Positions 33,901-45,211 of a stretch of 64,000 bases of DNA are shown here, piece after piece; positions within the stretch are counted from its first letter, which is position 1; the number at the start of each line of letters is the position of its first letter. The notes under the pieces were generated by a model, which did no database searches, was not told where the DNA came from, and saw only the letters and a program-made list of their open reading frames with translations. Source of the DNA: Rhodoferax sp. GTDB lineage: Bacteria; Pseudomonadota; Gammaproteobacteria; Burkholderiales; Burkholderiaceae_C. The stretch lies in assembly GCA_019449595.1 (NCBI GenBank), contig JAGRPL010000014.1, positions 62,001 to 126,000 of the forward strand, given 5' to 3'. Made by a program: the position numbers and the translations under genes.

Positions 33901-34206
33901 TACGTCCAGACCCTGTCCCCGACGTTTGCCCTGCCGTCAACCAGCACCACCACCGGCGCCTGCCTGAACGCAGGAGAAAATCTGGCGGGACAAGACATCC
34001 AGGACAGCTATACCCGCGCCCTGCGGCCCTTCGCGGAAGCCTGCACCACCGACAACTCCCTCAGTGGGGTCGGTTACAGTGGCTCCATTGGCATCGCCGG
34101 AGCCATTACAGGAGAAGACCACCTGTCGCTTCGGTTGGAGTACAACAGCGACCTGAACGGCTCCGCCACGCGAACCCTGGCCCTTCGCTACCGCCATTAC
34201 TTCTAA
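30979..34206 (+). CDS. pelB: PelB, TPR scaffold plus outer-membrane beta-barrel
   Basis: Export porin for Pel. The GTG start overlaps the previous stop. The 1075 residues begin with a cleavable signal peptide (MSRPVLWASLLAAVQSAWA). A small SPOR-like domain follows (about 35-95, YVRMERRGPQYVLRAGFWPS then RQAARDHL), then a Pro/Ala/Thr-rich linker (about 115-155). TPR repeats fill about 160-760 and a C-terminal barrel covers about 780-1075, with alternating aromatic strands and a final LALRYRHYF ending in Phe, as BAM substrates do. The SPOR-like start, which would bind peptidoglycan, is not a PelB feature I know of. With the preceding gene it makes 1373 residues, somewhat more than P. aeruginosa PelB. 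Confidence 0.85.
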   Translation: MSRPVLWASLLAAVQSAWAAPADPPPVAGQDYYSWQITSGSLQGLEPLYQRYSTLSYVRMERRGPQYVLRAGFWPSRQAARDHLPADLPKQALIRVATYRPETITRQNWPQALPATRTVATPQATTQAVPDTPDATAVAAAPPPPTRAPAPPAGGAMRAFNQADYALAFDAFLGAGDLQRAFQLASHAVASVPADTDWRRKLARLSEWTSRPETAWIHWAYLFQHGDHSPETVQAVLRLAPLTGEPEVAIAAWVLRLDQGPLNTAQWADLFTLYESAGKAEQGSRLFEAQYRKSRDPALLEQAARLAENRGDDPRALQLYAERAGLKPFSMDAALRAVVLLIRRDRMQEAYALMQQHREEVPPEATDFWRLLANTAWELQEVDAAITAYQHYANSPQATGADWSRLIFLVRQRFPLQAADLALLAFHRFGAIDNLLLALGIYAEAADLNGQERLYRQLTPAELATAQGDARFLVLRAQYFQRARQPDRAWEDYKKALALQPDDRQIAVPVLWFLLDRGRKSELQVLLQQWAARAQTDPAYWLAFAAAHQTLDHPKEAVRWYRQEIRRNPDDALVLLNYADALERAPLPGMAARVRRHAWLQLREKHPSPEGNGTLGANPELLALARLAILNQPGDPGLQRVRQLVTQLRGVAPEPAPGDGQVQDLVLGWALSHEQFFNARSWMWLQYARNTRSGNPMPVWGQSQVALQTGDTQTMDRLLARNADQVPIHARYDMDYALERAPQALSTAFEGLQSHADDEDLHDRYRQHVPRHASYLQMRASNDTYGDLNSQSRQLDARLAIRPTLHLLLGGSYTGQSSADPVLGPFIPGAERLTRVGLHWLGHDSEGQFTVFQRDELRVQNGLQLAQAWNWSPRLTVDGELAYRVDATDNVTLRTLGSEDHAHLGVNYAIGKREYVRATSRWSRYNRQASDPTDGEVFGFGQTHTLEAGYRIRTEYPDVRVRLYATHQRYAFDGYVQTLSPTFALPSTSTTTGACLNAGENLAGQDIQDSYTRALRPFAEACTTDNSLSGVGYSGSIGIAGAITGEDHLSLRLEYNSDLNGSATRTLALRYRHYF

Positions 34207-34210
34207 CACC

Positions 34211-34765
34211 ATGACGACCATGCACACCCTCCACCGCATTCTGTTTTCACTGGCAGCCCTGCTCATCGCCGGTTGCTCCACCGTGAGTTCCATGCCCGGC
34301 AACAGCCCGCTGGATGCCGGAGCCAAATGGGTGCTGCTGCCCATGGAGAACCACACCGACACGCCGCAGGCGGCGTTGTCTGCCGAATCCATTGCCGAGC
34401 ACGCCTTGCGCCTGCGTGGCATTGACAACCTGGTGCGTTACCCCGCCGCCCTGTCACGCGACAGCCTGTTCGAGCCCTCGGAGCGACGCGTCACGGAAGA
34501 GGCCCAGAAATGGGCGCGTGAACAAGGGGCCCGCTACGGCCTGTCCGGCGCCGTCGAAGAATGGCGCTACAAGGTGGGCATTGACGGCGAGCCTGCCGTG
34601 GGCATCACCCTGCAGGTGATTGAACTCTCCAGTGGCCAGGTCGTCTGGAGTGCCTCGGGAGCCAAAAGCGGCTGGAGCCGCGACGCCTTGTCCGGGGTCG
34701 CGCAGAAACTGCTCAATGAGCTGCTGAGTGGCTTGCGGGTCCAGACAAAAACCGACAAACGCTAA
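34211..34765 (+). CDS. pelC: PelC outer-membrane lipoprotein
   Basis: Periplasmic-face lipoprotein that in P. aeruginosa forms a 12-subunit ring guiding the positively charged polymer to the PelB barrel. The 184 residues have a lipoprotein signal ending in LLIAGCSTVSS (Cys about residue 22). A compact alpha/beta domain follows with KWVLLPMENHTDTPQA, EQGARYGLSGAVEEW and a VIELSSGQVVWSAS strand pair near the end. It begins five bases after pelB and ends ten bases before pelD. Confidence 0.88.
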   Translation: MTTMHTLHRILFSLAALLIAGCSTVSSMPGNSPLDAGAKWVLLPMENHTDTPQAALSAESIAEHALRLRGIDNLVRYPAALSRDSLFEPSERRVTEEAQKWAREQGARYGLSGAVEEWRYKVGIDGEPAVGITLQVIELSSGQVVWSASGAKSGWSRDALSGVAQKLLNELLSGLRVQTKTDKR

Positions 34766-34774
34766 CCCGGCCCC

Positions 34775-36139
34775 ATGCTGCCGACTTCTCTAAGATCATT
34801 TTTGCAGCGGCTGCGCCCGAAACAGACGCTGGCCCCGGAGCATGCCGCGCTCCGCACGAAATGGCTGGAGGTGGTCTGCATTCCGCTGCTCGTCACGGGT
34901 TTGTCCTGGTATTGGCGGCCTGACGACCCGTTCCTGCTCAAGGCAGCATTCCCCTGGCTGTGGTTTGCGCCAGTCATGGTGGCGCTGCGCTATGGCGTCA
35001 TGCCGGGTTTGACCAGCGGTGTCCTGATCCTGGGCAGCTGGCTGTTGGCCGGGGCATTAGGCGCCGCGGCAGTGGTGCAGGCCGAATTCCCCCGGGACTA
35101 TTTCTTCGGCGGCGGTTTGCTGATCCTGCTGTGCGGAGAGTTCAGTGATGTCTGGCGCGACCGCGTCTTGCGCATGGACGAAACTAACCTGTACGTAACC
35201 GAGCGGCTCTCACGCCTGACCAAGCGCCATCTGCTGCTCAACCTGTCGCATGACCGACTGGAGCAGGAAATGCTGGCGCGACCCGGGTCCCTGCGCGATG
35301 CCCTGGTCAGCCTGCGCGACCAGGTCCTGTCGACCGACCGCCACGTCGGACAACTGCCCGGCTTGCCAGCCTTGCTCCACCTGCTGGCGCAGTACGTCAA
35401 CATCGAATCGGCAGCGATCTACCTGGCCGACGACCGCAACGGCCATGTGACGCTGGGCCCGATGGCCGAATCACTGGGCGAGCCGCACGCCATGGACCCT
35501 GACGACGAATTGTTCAAGCTCGCCGTCGAAACCCGCAGCCTGGCCCACGTGGCCGGCAGCGAAGTGTCCTACGAACGCCAGTCCACCCAGCTGATCGTCG
35601 CCCCCCTCATTGCCAGTGACGACCGCATCATCGGCGCACTGGCAGTCACCAAGCTGCCGTTCTTTTCGCTCAACGTCGAGAACCTGCAGATGATGTCGGT
35701 GACCCTGGGCTACTATGCCGACCACGTTCTCAACGCCACGGATGTCGCGCAATACCGGGCACAGCTGCCCACCATTCCCGCCACCTTCGCCGAGGAGTTG
35801 GCCCGCATGGTGCGGTTGCAGCGCAAGGTGGGCATCACCAGCCACCTAGTCGTCATGACCTTTGCCGGGGACAACAAGGAAGAAATTCCGACGCAGTTCC
35901 TGCAGATCAAGCGCGGCCTCGATCTGTACTGGTTGACCTACGTGGCGGGCAACCCGGTCGTCGCCATCCTGCTGCCCTTTGCCTCTTCCGCGGCCAAGGA
36001 AGGTTTTTTCCTGCGGGTGGAAGACTGGCTCCAGCAGGTTTTCGGCGGGGATTTCGATTCGCTGCGCATCCATCTGCGCACCATCGATCTGTCGCACGAA
36101 GACCCCTTGGCCGCCCTCACCAGGATCATGCAGCCATGA
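34775..36139 (+). CDS. pelD: PelD, c-di-GMP receptor of the Pel synthase
   Basis: Inner-membrane regulator that turns on Pel synthesis when c-di-GMP rises. The 454 residues contain four closely packed membrane helices (about 30-122), a GAF domain (about 180-320) and a degenerate GGDEF domain without the GGDEF signature. The c-di-GMP site is kept: Arg380-Gly-Leu-Asp383 forms the RxxD motif and Arg414 lies 34 residues on. These match Arg367/Asp370/Arg402 of P. aeruginosa PelD. The stop overlaps the pelE start (ATGA). Activity should therefore depend on cellular c-di-GMP, made or broken down by proteins such as the one at 45212-49219. Confidence 0.92.
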   Translation: MLPTSLRSFLQRLRPKQTLAPEHAALRTKWLEVVCIPLLVTGLSWYWRPDDPFLLKAAFPWLWFAPVMVALRYGVMPGLTSGVLILGSWLLAGALGAAAVVQAEFPRDYFFGGGLLILLCGEFSDVWRDRVLRMDETNLYVTERLSRLTKRHLLLNLSHDRLEQEMLARPGSLRDALVSLRDQVLSTDRHVGQLPGLPALLHLLAQYVNIESAAIYLADDRNGHVTLGPMAESLGEPHAMDPDDELFKLAVETRSLAHVAGSEVSYERQSTQLIVAPLIASDDRIIGALAVTKLPFFSLNVENLQMMSVTLGYYADHVLNATDVAQYRAQLPTIPATFAEELARMVRLQRKVGITSHLVVMTFAGDNKEEIPTQFLQIKRGLDLYWLTYVAGNPVVAILLPFASSAAKEGFFLRVEDWLQQVFGGDFDSLRIHLRTIDLSHEDPLAALTRIMQP

Positions 36140-37176
36140 AAAAGGCGTTCTGGGCCTGGTGCGCAGTTTCGCTGGACCTCTGGGTTTTTCTCGGTCCGCT
36201 GCCCATGTCCTCCTCCAGCAGCGCGCTGGCGCAGGTGTGGCTCGTGCACGCCGCCGCCTGCGCCGTCCTGGCCACCAGCGGCTACCTGCTGATGCCCCCG
36301 CATTACCGGGGCACGTCGGGCTGGTCCTGGCTGCTGATTTTCAACTTTGCCCTGATTGCACCTGTGGTGGGCCCCATCAGCCTGCTGATCATTACGCACA
36401 CGTCCTTGAACCGCACTTTCGGCAGCCTGATTCAGGCCAAGCCCCGTTCCGTTGCGCTGCCGGAGTACAACGTGCGTGCCACCGAAACCCACCGGGCCGG
36501 GCAGGGCGCCATCCGCTCGCGCCTGACCACCCAGGTCCCGGCGCACGTGCGCATGCAGTCCCTGCTCACGCTGCAGGCTGTCCCCGGACGGGTGGCCAAC
36601 CCCATCCTGGAAGAACTGCTGGGCGACGCCACCGACGATGTGCGCCTGATTGCCTTTGGCATGCTCGATGCCGAAGAAAAAAAACTCTCCGTACACATCC
36701 ACCAGGAGCAGAAGAACCTGGAACGGGATCTGCCCAGCGCGGCCCGGTATGACTGCCTGCGCCACCTGGCCGAACTGCACTGGGAGCTGGTCTATGCGGG
36801 GCTGGCACAAGGCGGGCTGAAGAAACACAACCTCGAGCAGGCACGCAAATACCTGGACGCCGCGCTCGCCATGAACGAGCCCCATGCCTGCGGCATTGTG
36901 TTCCTCAAAGGCCGGGTACTGCTGGCGCAGGGCGAAATCGGGCCCGCTGAAGCTGCGCTGGAAGAAGCCCTGCGTCTGGGGCAGGCGCAGGCCTCCGTGC
37001 TTCCCTACCTGGCGGAGCTCGCATTCCAGTGCCGACAATTCCACACAACGCACGCTTATATGCTGCGCTTGAAGGATTTGCACGTGGCTTCCCGTACGAT
37101 GGCCATCGTTGATATTTGGACCGGGCGCGACAACGCCCGTCACTTCCTTGACCGCCGCATCCTCCACCACATCTGA
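36136..37176 (+). CDS. pelE: PelE, inner-membrane Pel synthase subunit
   Basis: 346 residues with two N-terminal membrane stretches (about 5-50 and 62-90: SWLLIFNFALIAPVVGPISLLI) and a cytoplasmic helical part with TPR-like repeats (about 205-330). In P. aeruginosa PelE bridges PelD and PelG in the synthase complex and helps bring in PelF. The region around LLGDATDDVRLIAFGMLDAEE resembles a HEAT-like pair. Its start overlaps pelD by four bases. Its end overlaps the beginning of the pelF reading frame. Confidence 0.87.
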   Translation: MKKAFWAWCAVSLDLWVFLGPLPMSSSSSALAQVWLVHAAACAVLATSGYLLMPPHYRGTSGWSWLLIFNFALIAPVVGPISLLIITHTSLNRTFGSLIQAKPRSVALPEYNVRATETHRAGQGAIRSRLTTQVPAHVRMQSLLTLQAVPGRVANPILEELLGDATDDVRLIAFGMLDAEEKKLSVHIHQEQKNLERDLPSAARYDCLRHLAELHWELVYAGLAQGGLKKHNLEQARKYLDAALAMNEPHACGIVFLKGRVLLAQGEIGPAEAALEEALRLGQAQASVLPYLAELAFQCRQFHTTHAYMLRLKDLHVASRTMAIVDIWTGRDNARHFLDRRILHHI

Positions 37177-38704
37177 GCCCGCCCTGCCGCGCGCGCAAAA
37201 CGTTGACGTGCTGCTGCTGCTGGAAGGCACTTTCCCGTACGTTGCCGGAGGGGTTTCCAGCTGGGTCAACCAGATCATCCGGGGCTTTCCCGAGCTGCGC
37301 TTCGGCGCCATCTTTATTGGCAGCCGACCGGAAGATTACGGGCCGATGCGCTATGCCCTGCCCGACAACCTGGTGCACCTGGAGACCACCTACCTCTACG
37401 AGCCGGCGACCCACCACGGCGTGCGCCCCGTCAAGGTGCAGGCCGACACGGATGCCATGGCATCCGTCGGGGCGCTGCATGACATGCTGCACGCCGACAT
37501 CCAGAACCCCGGTTGCGGGCGCCTTTTTTCCGCCATGATGGACGAGGCCCATCCGGGCGGCCAGCTTCCCCAGGAGGCCTTCCTGCACAGCGAGGCCGCC
37601 TGGGAACTCATCAAGGACGGTCACCGGCGCTACAGCACGGACCCCTCGTTCGTGGACTATTTCTGGACCGTGCGCATCATGCATGCCCCCTTCTGGCGGC
37701 TGCGCGACATCGCCCAGCGTTGCCCCACGGCGCAGATCTACCATTCGGTTTCCACTGGCTATGCCGGCATCCTGGGCGTGCTGCTCAAGCACCGCAACCC
37801 GCGCCCGTTCATCCTGAGCGAACACGGTATCTACGTCAAGGAACGCAAGATCGACCTGTACCAGGCGCAATGGATCAAGGACAACCGCAGCGTCTTTGAA
37901 AACGACCCCTCCCAGGTCAGCTACTACCGCCAGCTGTGGATCCGCTTCTTTGAACACCTGGGCTATCTGACCTACCAGGCCAGCAACCACATCGTGGCCC
38001 TGTACGAGGCCAACCGGCAACGCCAGCTGCTCGACGGCGCGCCGGCAGAGCGCACCAGCAACATCCCCAACGGGGTGGACATCGCGCGCTTTGCGCCCCT
38101 GCGCAGCCAGCGCAGTGCCACCGTGCCGCCCGTGCTGTGCCTGATCGGACGGGTGGTTCCCATCAAGGACATCAAGACCTTCATCCGCGCCATGCGCATC
38201 GTGGTGACCCGCATGCCACAGGCCCAGGCGTGGATCGCCGGGCCGGAGGATGAAGACCCCGATTACGCCATCGAATGCCGGGACCTGGTCGAGCGTCTGG
38301 GTCTGCAGGACAGCGTGCGCTTCCTGGGTTTCCAGAAGCTCACTGAGCTGCTGCCCCAGGTGGGCCTGGTGGTGCTGAGTTCCATCAGCGAAGCGCTGCC
38401 ACTGGTAATACTGGAAGGCTATGCGGCTGGCGTTCCCACGGTCAGCACCGATGTGGGTTCCTGCCGGCAGCTGGTGTACGGTCTGCCGGGCGACGACGCC
38501 GCCATCGGCCCCTCTGGCCGCGTGGTGCGCATTGCCGATCCGGACGCCCTGGCAGAGGCCTCGCTCGAATTGCTGTCCAACCAGGACGCCTGGGAGCAGG
38601 CCAGCCGGGCGGCCATCCGGCGTGTGGAAGCGTACTACGCCCAACACATGATGTTCGACCGCTACCGCGAACTCTACGACCACGGACTGGCATGGCAGGC
38701 ATAG
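37109..38704 (+). CDS. pelF: PelF, Pel glycosyltransferase (GT4)
   Basis: Cytosolic glycosyltransferase that polymerises Pel, with UDP-GalNAc the likely donor. Up to 531 residues. There is no ATG start: the frame opens at TTG 37109, and another TTG at 37148 would reduce the overlap with pelE to 29 bases. The conserved protein begins at DVLLLLEGTFPYVAGGVSSWV. The GT4 donor site lies in the C-terminal half: LIGRVVPIKDIKTF (Arg and Lys) and the E-x7-E motif within SISEALPLVILEGYA. It overlaps pelG by 13 bases. Which TTG is used is uncertain. Confidence 0.93.
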   Translation: MIFGPGATTPVTSLTAASSTTSEPALPRAQNVDVLLLLEGTFPYVAGGVSSWVNQIIRGFPELRFGAIFIGSRPEDYGPMRYALPDNLVHLETTYLYEPATHHGVRPVKVQADTDAMASVGALHDMLHADIQNPGCGRLFSAMMDEAHPGGQLPQEAFLHSEAAWELIKDGHRRYSTDPSFVDYFWTVRIMHAPFWRLRDIAQRCPTAQIYHSVSTGYAGILGVLLKHRNPRPFILSEHGIYVKERKIDLYQAQWIKDNRSVFENDPSQVSYYRQLWIRFFEHLGYLTYQASNHIVALYEANRQRQLLDGAPAERTSNIPNGVDIARFAPLRSQRSATVPPVLCLIGRVVPIKDIKTFIRAMRIVVTRMPQAQAWIAGPEDEDPDYAIECRDLVERLGLQDSVRFLGFQKLTELLPQVGLVVLSSISEALPLVILEGYAAGVPTVSTDVGSCRQLVYGLPGDDAAIGPSGRVVRIADPDALAEASLELLSNQDAWEQASRAAIRRVEAYYAQHMMFDRYRELYDHGLAWQA

Positions 38705-40065
38705 GCTTCGCCATCCGGAAACTGCTCAACAAGCAGTCCTATTCCGGCCTGCTGCAGGCCTACGCCTACGCCGGCATCATCAGTTCCGGTCCGTGGATCC
38801 TGTCCATTGTCGGCATCATGCTCATCGGCTTGCTGAGCATCGGGGTGCTGGTGCCCCACGCCCTGATCGCGCAGTTCCAGATCACCGTCACCTACCTGTT
38901 CATGACCTCGCTGATCATGACCGGACTGGTGCAACTGTCCTTCACCCGGTTTGTCGCCGACCGCATCTTTGCCAAGGAAGAGGGGGCCATCCTGCCCAAC
39001 TTCAATGGCCTGATGCTGGTGGCCATCAACGTCAGCATCGTCTGCGGGCTGCCGGTCGTGTTTCTCGCCTTCCCGCAGGAAACCGTGCTCTACCGGACCC
39101 TGTTTGTCATGGGCCTGGCCACCCTATCGGCCATCTGGGTGGCCACGGTATTTCTCACCGGCCTGAAACATTACCGTGCCATCCTGCTGATTTTCTTCTT
39201 CGGCTACAGCGCCACCATGGGGCTGGCACTGGCGTTCTCCCGCCTGCTGGACATGGAAGGGCTGCTGCTGGGGTTTGTCGTCGGCCACTTCCTGCTGCTG
39301 GCCGGAATGATCTGGCTGATCTACCGCACCTACCACTCCGACCGCTTCATTGCCTTTGACATCTGGAAAAAAGGCGCCATGTACCGCAGCCTGATGGCGA
39401 CCGGCTTCCTGTTCAATCTCGGCGTCTGGGTGGACAAGCTGATCTTCTGGTACTTCCCGGGCACGGGCCAGGCCGTCATCGGCCCGCTGCATGCCTCCGT
39501 CATCTACGACTTCCCCATTTTCCTGGCGTATCTCACCGTCATTCCCGGCATGGCGGTTTTTCTGGTGCGCATTGAAACCGACTTCGTCGAGTACTACAGC
39601 AAGTTCTACGACGCGGTCCGCGAAGGGGCCACGCTGGAGTACATCGAACGCATGCGCAACCACATGGTCTACCACGTCCAGCGTGGGCTCTTCGACATTG
39701 CCAAGGTCCAGTCCATCACCGTGCTGGTGACCTTTGTGCTGGGTGAGGCGCTGCTGGAATGGCTGGGCATCTCGACTCTGTACCTGCCTTTGCTCTTCAT
39801 CGACGTAGTGGGCGCCGGACTGCAGGTGGTGATGCTCGGCATTCTGAACGTGTTGTTCTACCTGGACCAGCGCCGGGCCGTCGTGTGGTTGACCGGCACC
39901 CTGGTGGTGACCAACGTGGTCTTCAGCGGCGCGTCGCTGTACCTGGGCGCCGCCTGGTTTGGCTATGGCTTTGCCGTGGCCATGCTGGTCACGGTGCTGG
40001 CCGGAGTCTGGACGCTGAATCGCCGCTTAGAGGCTCTGGAGTTTGAGACCTTCATGCTGCAATAG
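38692..40065 (+). CDS. pelG: PelG, Pel membrane transporter
   Basis: Inner-membrane protein of the polysaccharide transporter (Wzx-like/MATE-like) superfamily that moves the growing Pel chain across the membrane. The 457 residues are mostly hydrophobic, with about 12 membrane helices. The family start MAGIGFAIRKLL and the cytoplasmic loop around YRTYHSDRFIAFDIWKKG are clear. It overlaps pelF by 13 bases and ends the operon. No plus-strand terminator is obvious; the hairpin that follows is oriented for ssb. Confidence 0.92.
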   Translation: MAGIGFAIRKLLNKQSYSGLLQAYAYAGIISSGPWILSIVGIMLIGLLSIGVLVPHALIAQFQITVTYLFMTSLIMTGLVQLSFTRFVADRIFAKEEGAILPNFNGLMLVAINVSIVCGLPVVFLAFPQETVLYRTLFVMGLATLSAIWVATVFLTGLKHYRAILLIFFFGYSATMGLALAFSRLLDMEGLLLGFVVGHFLLLAGMIWLIYRTYHSDRFIAFDIWKKGAMYRSLMATGFLFNLGVWVDKLIFWYFPGTGQAVIGPLHASVIYDFPIFLAYLTVIPGMAVFLVRIETDFVEYYSKFYDAVREGATLEYIERMRNHMVYHVQRGLFDIAKVQSITVLVTFVLGEALLEWLGISTLYLPLLFIDVVGAGLQVVMLGILNVLFYLDQRRAVVWLTGTLVVTNVVFSGASLYLGAAWFGYGFAVAMLVTVLAGVWTLNRRLEALEFETFMLQ

Positions 40066-40082
40066 GCAGTGGACGCCCCGCC

Positions 40083-40116
40083 AAAAAAAAGCCTGCAGTC
40101 GCAATGACTTGCAGGC
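40083..40116 (-). terminator. Intrinsic terminator after ssb
   Basis: GCCTGCA (40091-40097) pairs with TGCAGGC (40110-40116), with a bulge and three more pairs inside. On the minus strand it is followed by eight T. It lies 30 bases past the ssb stop, between convergent ssb and pelG. Confidence 0.85.
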
Positions 40117-40145
40117 CCCTGGACGCGCGCTGAAAAACGTGCCGT

Positions 40146-40643
40146 TTAGAACGGAATATCGTCATCCATGTCGTCAAAGCCACTGGCCGGCCGGGGTGCG
40201 GGCGCCTGGCGGGGAGCCGGTGCGGGCGCAGCGGCACGGGGCGCGGGCGCCATGCGGCGGGGGGCGGAGCCGCCGCCTTCGTCGCCGTCGCCGGGGCCGC
40301 CCATGCCTTCACGGCCGCCCAGCAATTGCAGTTCGGTGGCAATGATGTCGACGGTGTTCTTTTCCACACCCGCCTGGTCGGTGTACTTGCCGTACTTCAG
40401 ACGGCCTTCCACGTAAATGGGGCGCCCCTTCTTGACGTACTCACCGGCGATTTCGGCCAGGCGGTCGTAGAACGTCACGCGGTGCCATTCGGTGATCTCG
40501 GTGCTTTCGCCCGTGTTCTTGTCCTTGCGGCGGGTGCTGGTGGCCACACTCACATTGGCCACGGCCTGGCCCGACGGCAGGTAGCGGATTTCGGGGTCGC
40601 GACCGCAGTTGCCGACCAGAATGACTTTGTTAACGGATGCCAT
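40146..40643 (-). CDS. ssb: Single-stranded DNA-binding protein Ssb
   Basis: Tetrameric ssDNA-binding protein for replication and repair. The 165 residues have the OB-fold start [21 protein letters not shown] and [15 protein letters not shown] (about 55-70). A Gly/Pro/Ala/Arg-rich linker follows. The acidic tip DDMDDDIPF, which recruits partner proteins, is intact. GGAGG lies just before the ATG. The MFS gene is 24 bases upstream. Confidence 0.97.
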   Translation of the reverse strand: MASVNKVILVGNCGRDPEIRYLPSGQAVANVSVATSTRRKDKNTGESTEITEWHRVTFYDRLAEIAGEYVKKGRPIYVEGRLKYGKYTDQAGVEKNTVDIIATELQLLGGREGMGGPGDGDEGGGSAPRRMAPAPRAAAPAPAPRQAPAPRPASGFDDMDDDIPF

Positions 40644-40667
40644 GGTTTCCTCCAGAATGGGGGGAGT

Positions 40668-41876
40668 TTAGCCGGCCTTTGCCGCAGCCGGCGCTCCAGG
40701 CACTTTGGGCGCCTGCATGGGCCAGGCCACCACCAGCCAGACCAGCATGGCCCCGGCTCCAGCCACAAACAGGCCTTGTGGCCCCGTATGCTTGACCAGC
40801 CAGCCACCCAGCATGCCGCCGGTAAAGAACCCCAATGACTGCAGGCTGTTGTACATCCCCAGCGCGGCGCCGCGGGCGCCGGGCGGTGCCACCCGTGAGG
40901 CCATGCTGGGCTGACTGGCCTCCAGCACGTTGAAACCGCAGAAAAACACAAACAGCAGCAAGGCCAGCTCCGTCACGGACGGCGCCCCGGTGGACACCAG
41001 CAGCAGCCCCAGCTGCACCAGGGCGATCAGCCCCACGGCGCCCAGGAATACCGCTCGCAGATAGCCCCGTTTCTCCAGCGGGAACAGCGTGGCGCCCATG
41101 ACAAAGAACGAGGCCAGCACCGCGGGCAGGTACACCCACCAGTGGTGGTCCTTGGCCAACCCGGCCTGCACCAGCATGGTAGGCAGCGCCACCCACATGG
41201 ACAGCTGCACCGCATGCAGCACAAAAACACCGAAATACAGGCGCAACAGGGCCGGATTGCGCGCTACCGCGACCAAGCCCGCGGCCAGTCCGCCCGCTTC
41301 GGGTGCGGCGTGCGCCGCCGGCTCGGCCGGCACCCACCACAGCACCACGGCAATGCCGATGACCGCCAGCGTGGAGGTCATGGCAAACAATCCACTCAGG
41401 CCCACCAACGCGTTGAGCAAAGGCGACAGCACCAGCGATACCGCGAACATCAGGCCGATGCTGGCACCCACCAGCGCCATGGCCTTGGTGCGCACGCTGT
41501 CACGCGTCTGGTCGGCCAGCAGGGCGGTTACCGCAGCCGAGATGGCGCCAGCGCCCTGCAGGGCACGGCCGGCGACCAGCCAGGCCAGCGTGGGCGCCAG
41601 GGCAGCCAGCGCGCTGCCCAGCGCAAAAATAGCCAGCCCGATCACCATCACGCGCTTGCGGCCAAAACGGTCGGAAGCCACACCAAAGGGAATCTGCAGC
41701 AGGCCCTGGGTGAGGCCATAGATGCCCATGGCCATGCCAATCAGGGCCGGATCATCGCCGCCGGGGTACTTGCGCGCCTCCAGCGAAAACACAGGCAACA
41801 CGAGAAACAGGCCCAGCATGCGCAGGGCAAAGATCAGGGCCAGCGAGACCGTGGAGCGGCGCTCCTGCCCGGTCAT
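40668..41876 (-). CDS. Major facilitator superfamily transporter
   Basis: 402 residues from the ATG at 41876 (MTGQERRSTVSLALIFALR); a further in-frame stretch upstream to 42005 is Ser/Ala-rich and looks non-coding. About 12 membrane helices. The MFS loop motif GVASDRFGRKRVMVIG lies near residue 70 and FNVLEASQPSMASR in the second half. It resembles YajR-type drug/proton antiporters, but the substrate cannot be told. The uvrA / MFS / ssb arrangement is common in Comamonadaceae. Confidence 0.85.
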   Translation of the reverse strand: MTGQERRSTVSLALIFALRMLGLFLVLPVFSLEARKYPGGDDPALIGMAMGIYGLTQGLLQIPFGVASDRFGRKRVMVIGLAIFALGSALAALAPTLAWLVAGRALQGAGAISAAVTALLADQTRDSVRTKAMALVGASIGLMFAVSLVLSPLLNALVGLSGLFAMTSTLAVIGIAVVLWWVPAEPAAHAAPEAGGLAAGLVAVARNPALLRLYFGVFVLHAVQLSMWVALPTMLVQAGLAKDHHWWVYLPAVLASFFVMGATLFPLEKRGYLRAVFLGAVGLIALVQLGLLLVSTGAPSVTELALLLFVFFCGFNVLEASQPSMASRVAPPGARGAALGMYNSLQSLGFFTGGMLGGWLVKHTGPQGLFVAGAGAMLVWLVVAWPMQAPKVPGAPAAAKAG

Positions 41877-42065
41877 GGTGGACGACGTCACGGGAGTGGC
41901 CTCCGGCGACACAGACGCGGAATCCGCAGCGGAATAAGACGGTGAAGACAAGGCAGTAACTCGCAAACTGGAAATTCCGCTGCACACACAGGGAAAGGCT
42001 GCCATTGTCTCCTATCTGCCCGAAATCGGCTGGCAAGGCAGCAAAGACCGCCATCTTTCACTATC

Positions 42066-45197
<3,132 letters not shown>

Positions 45198-45211
45198 GCG
45201 GCGCACCGGCC

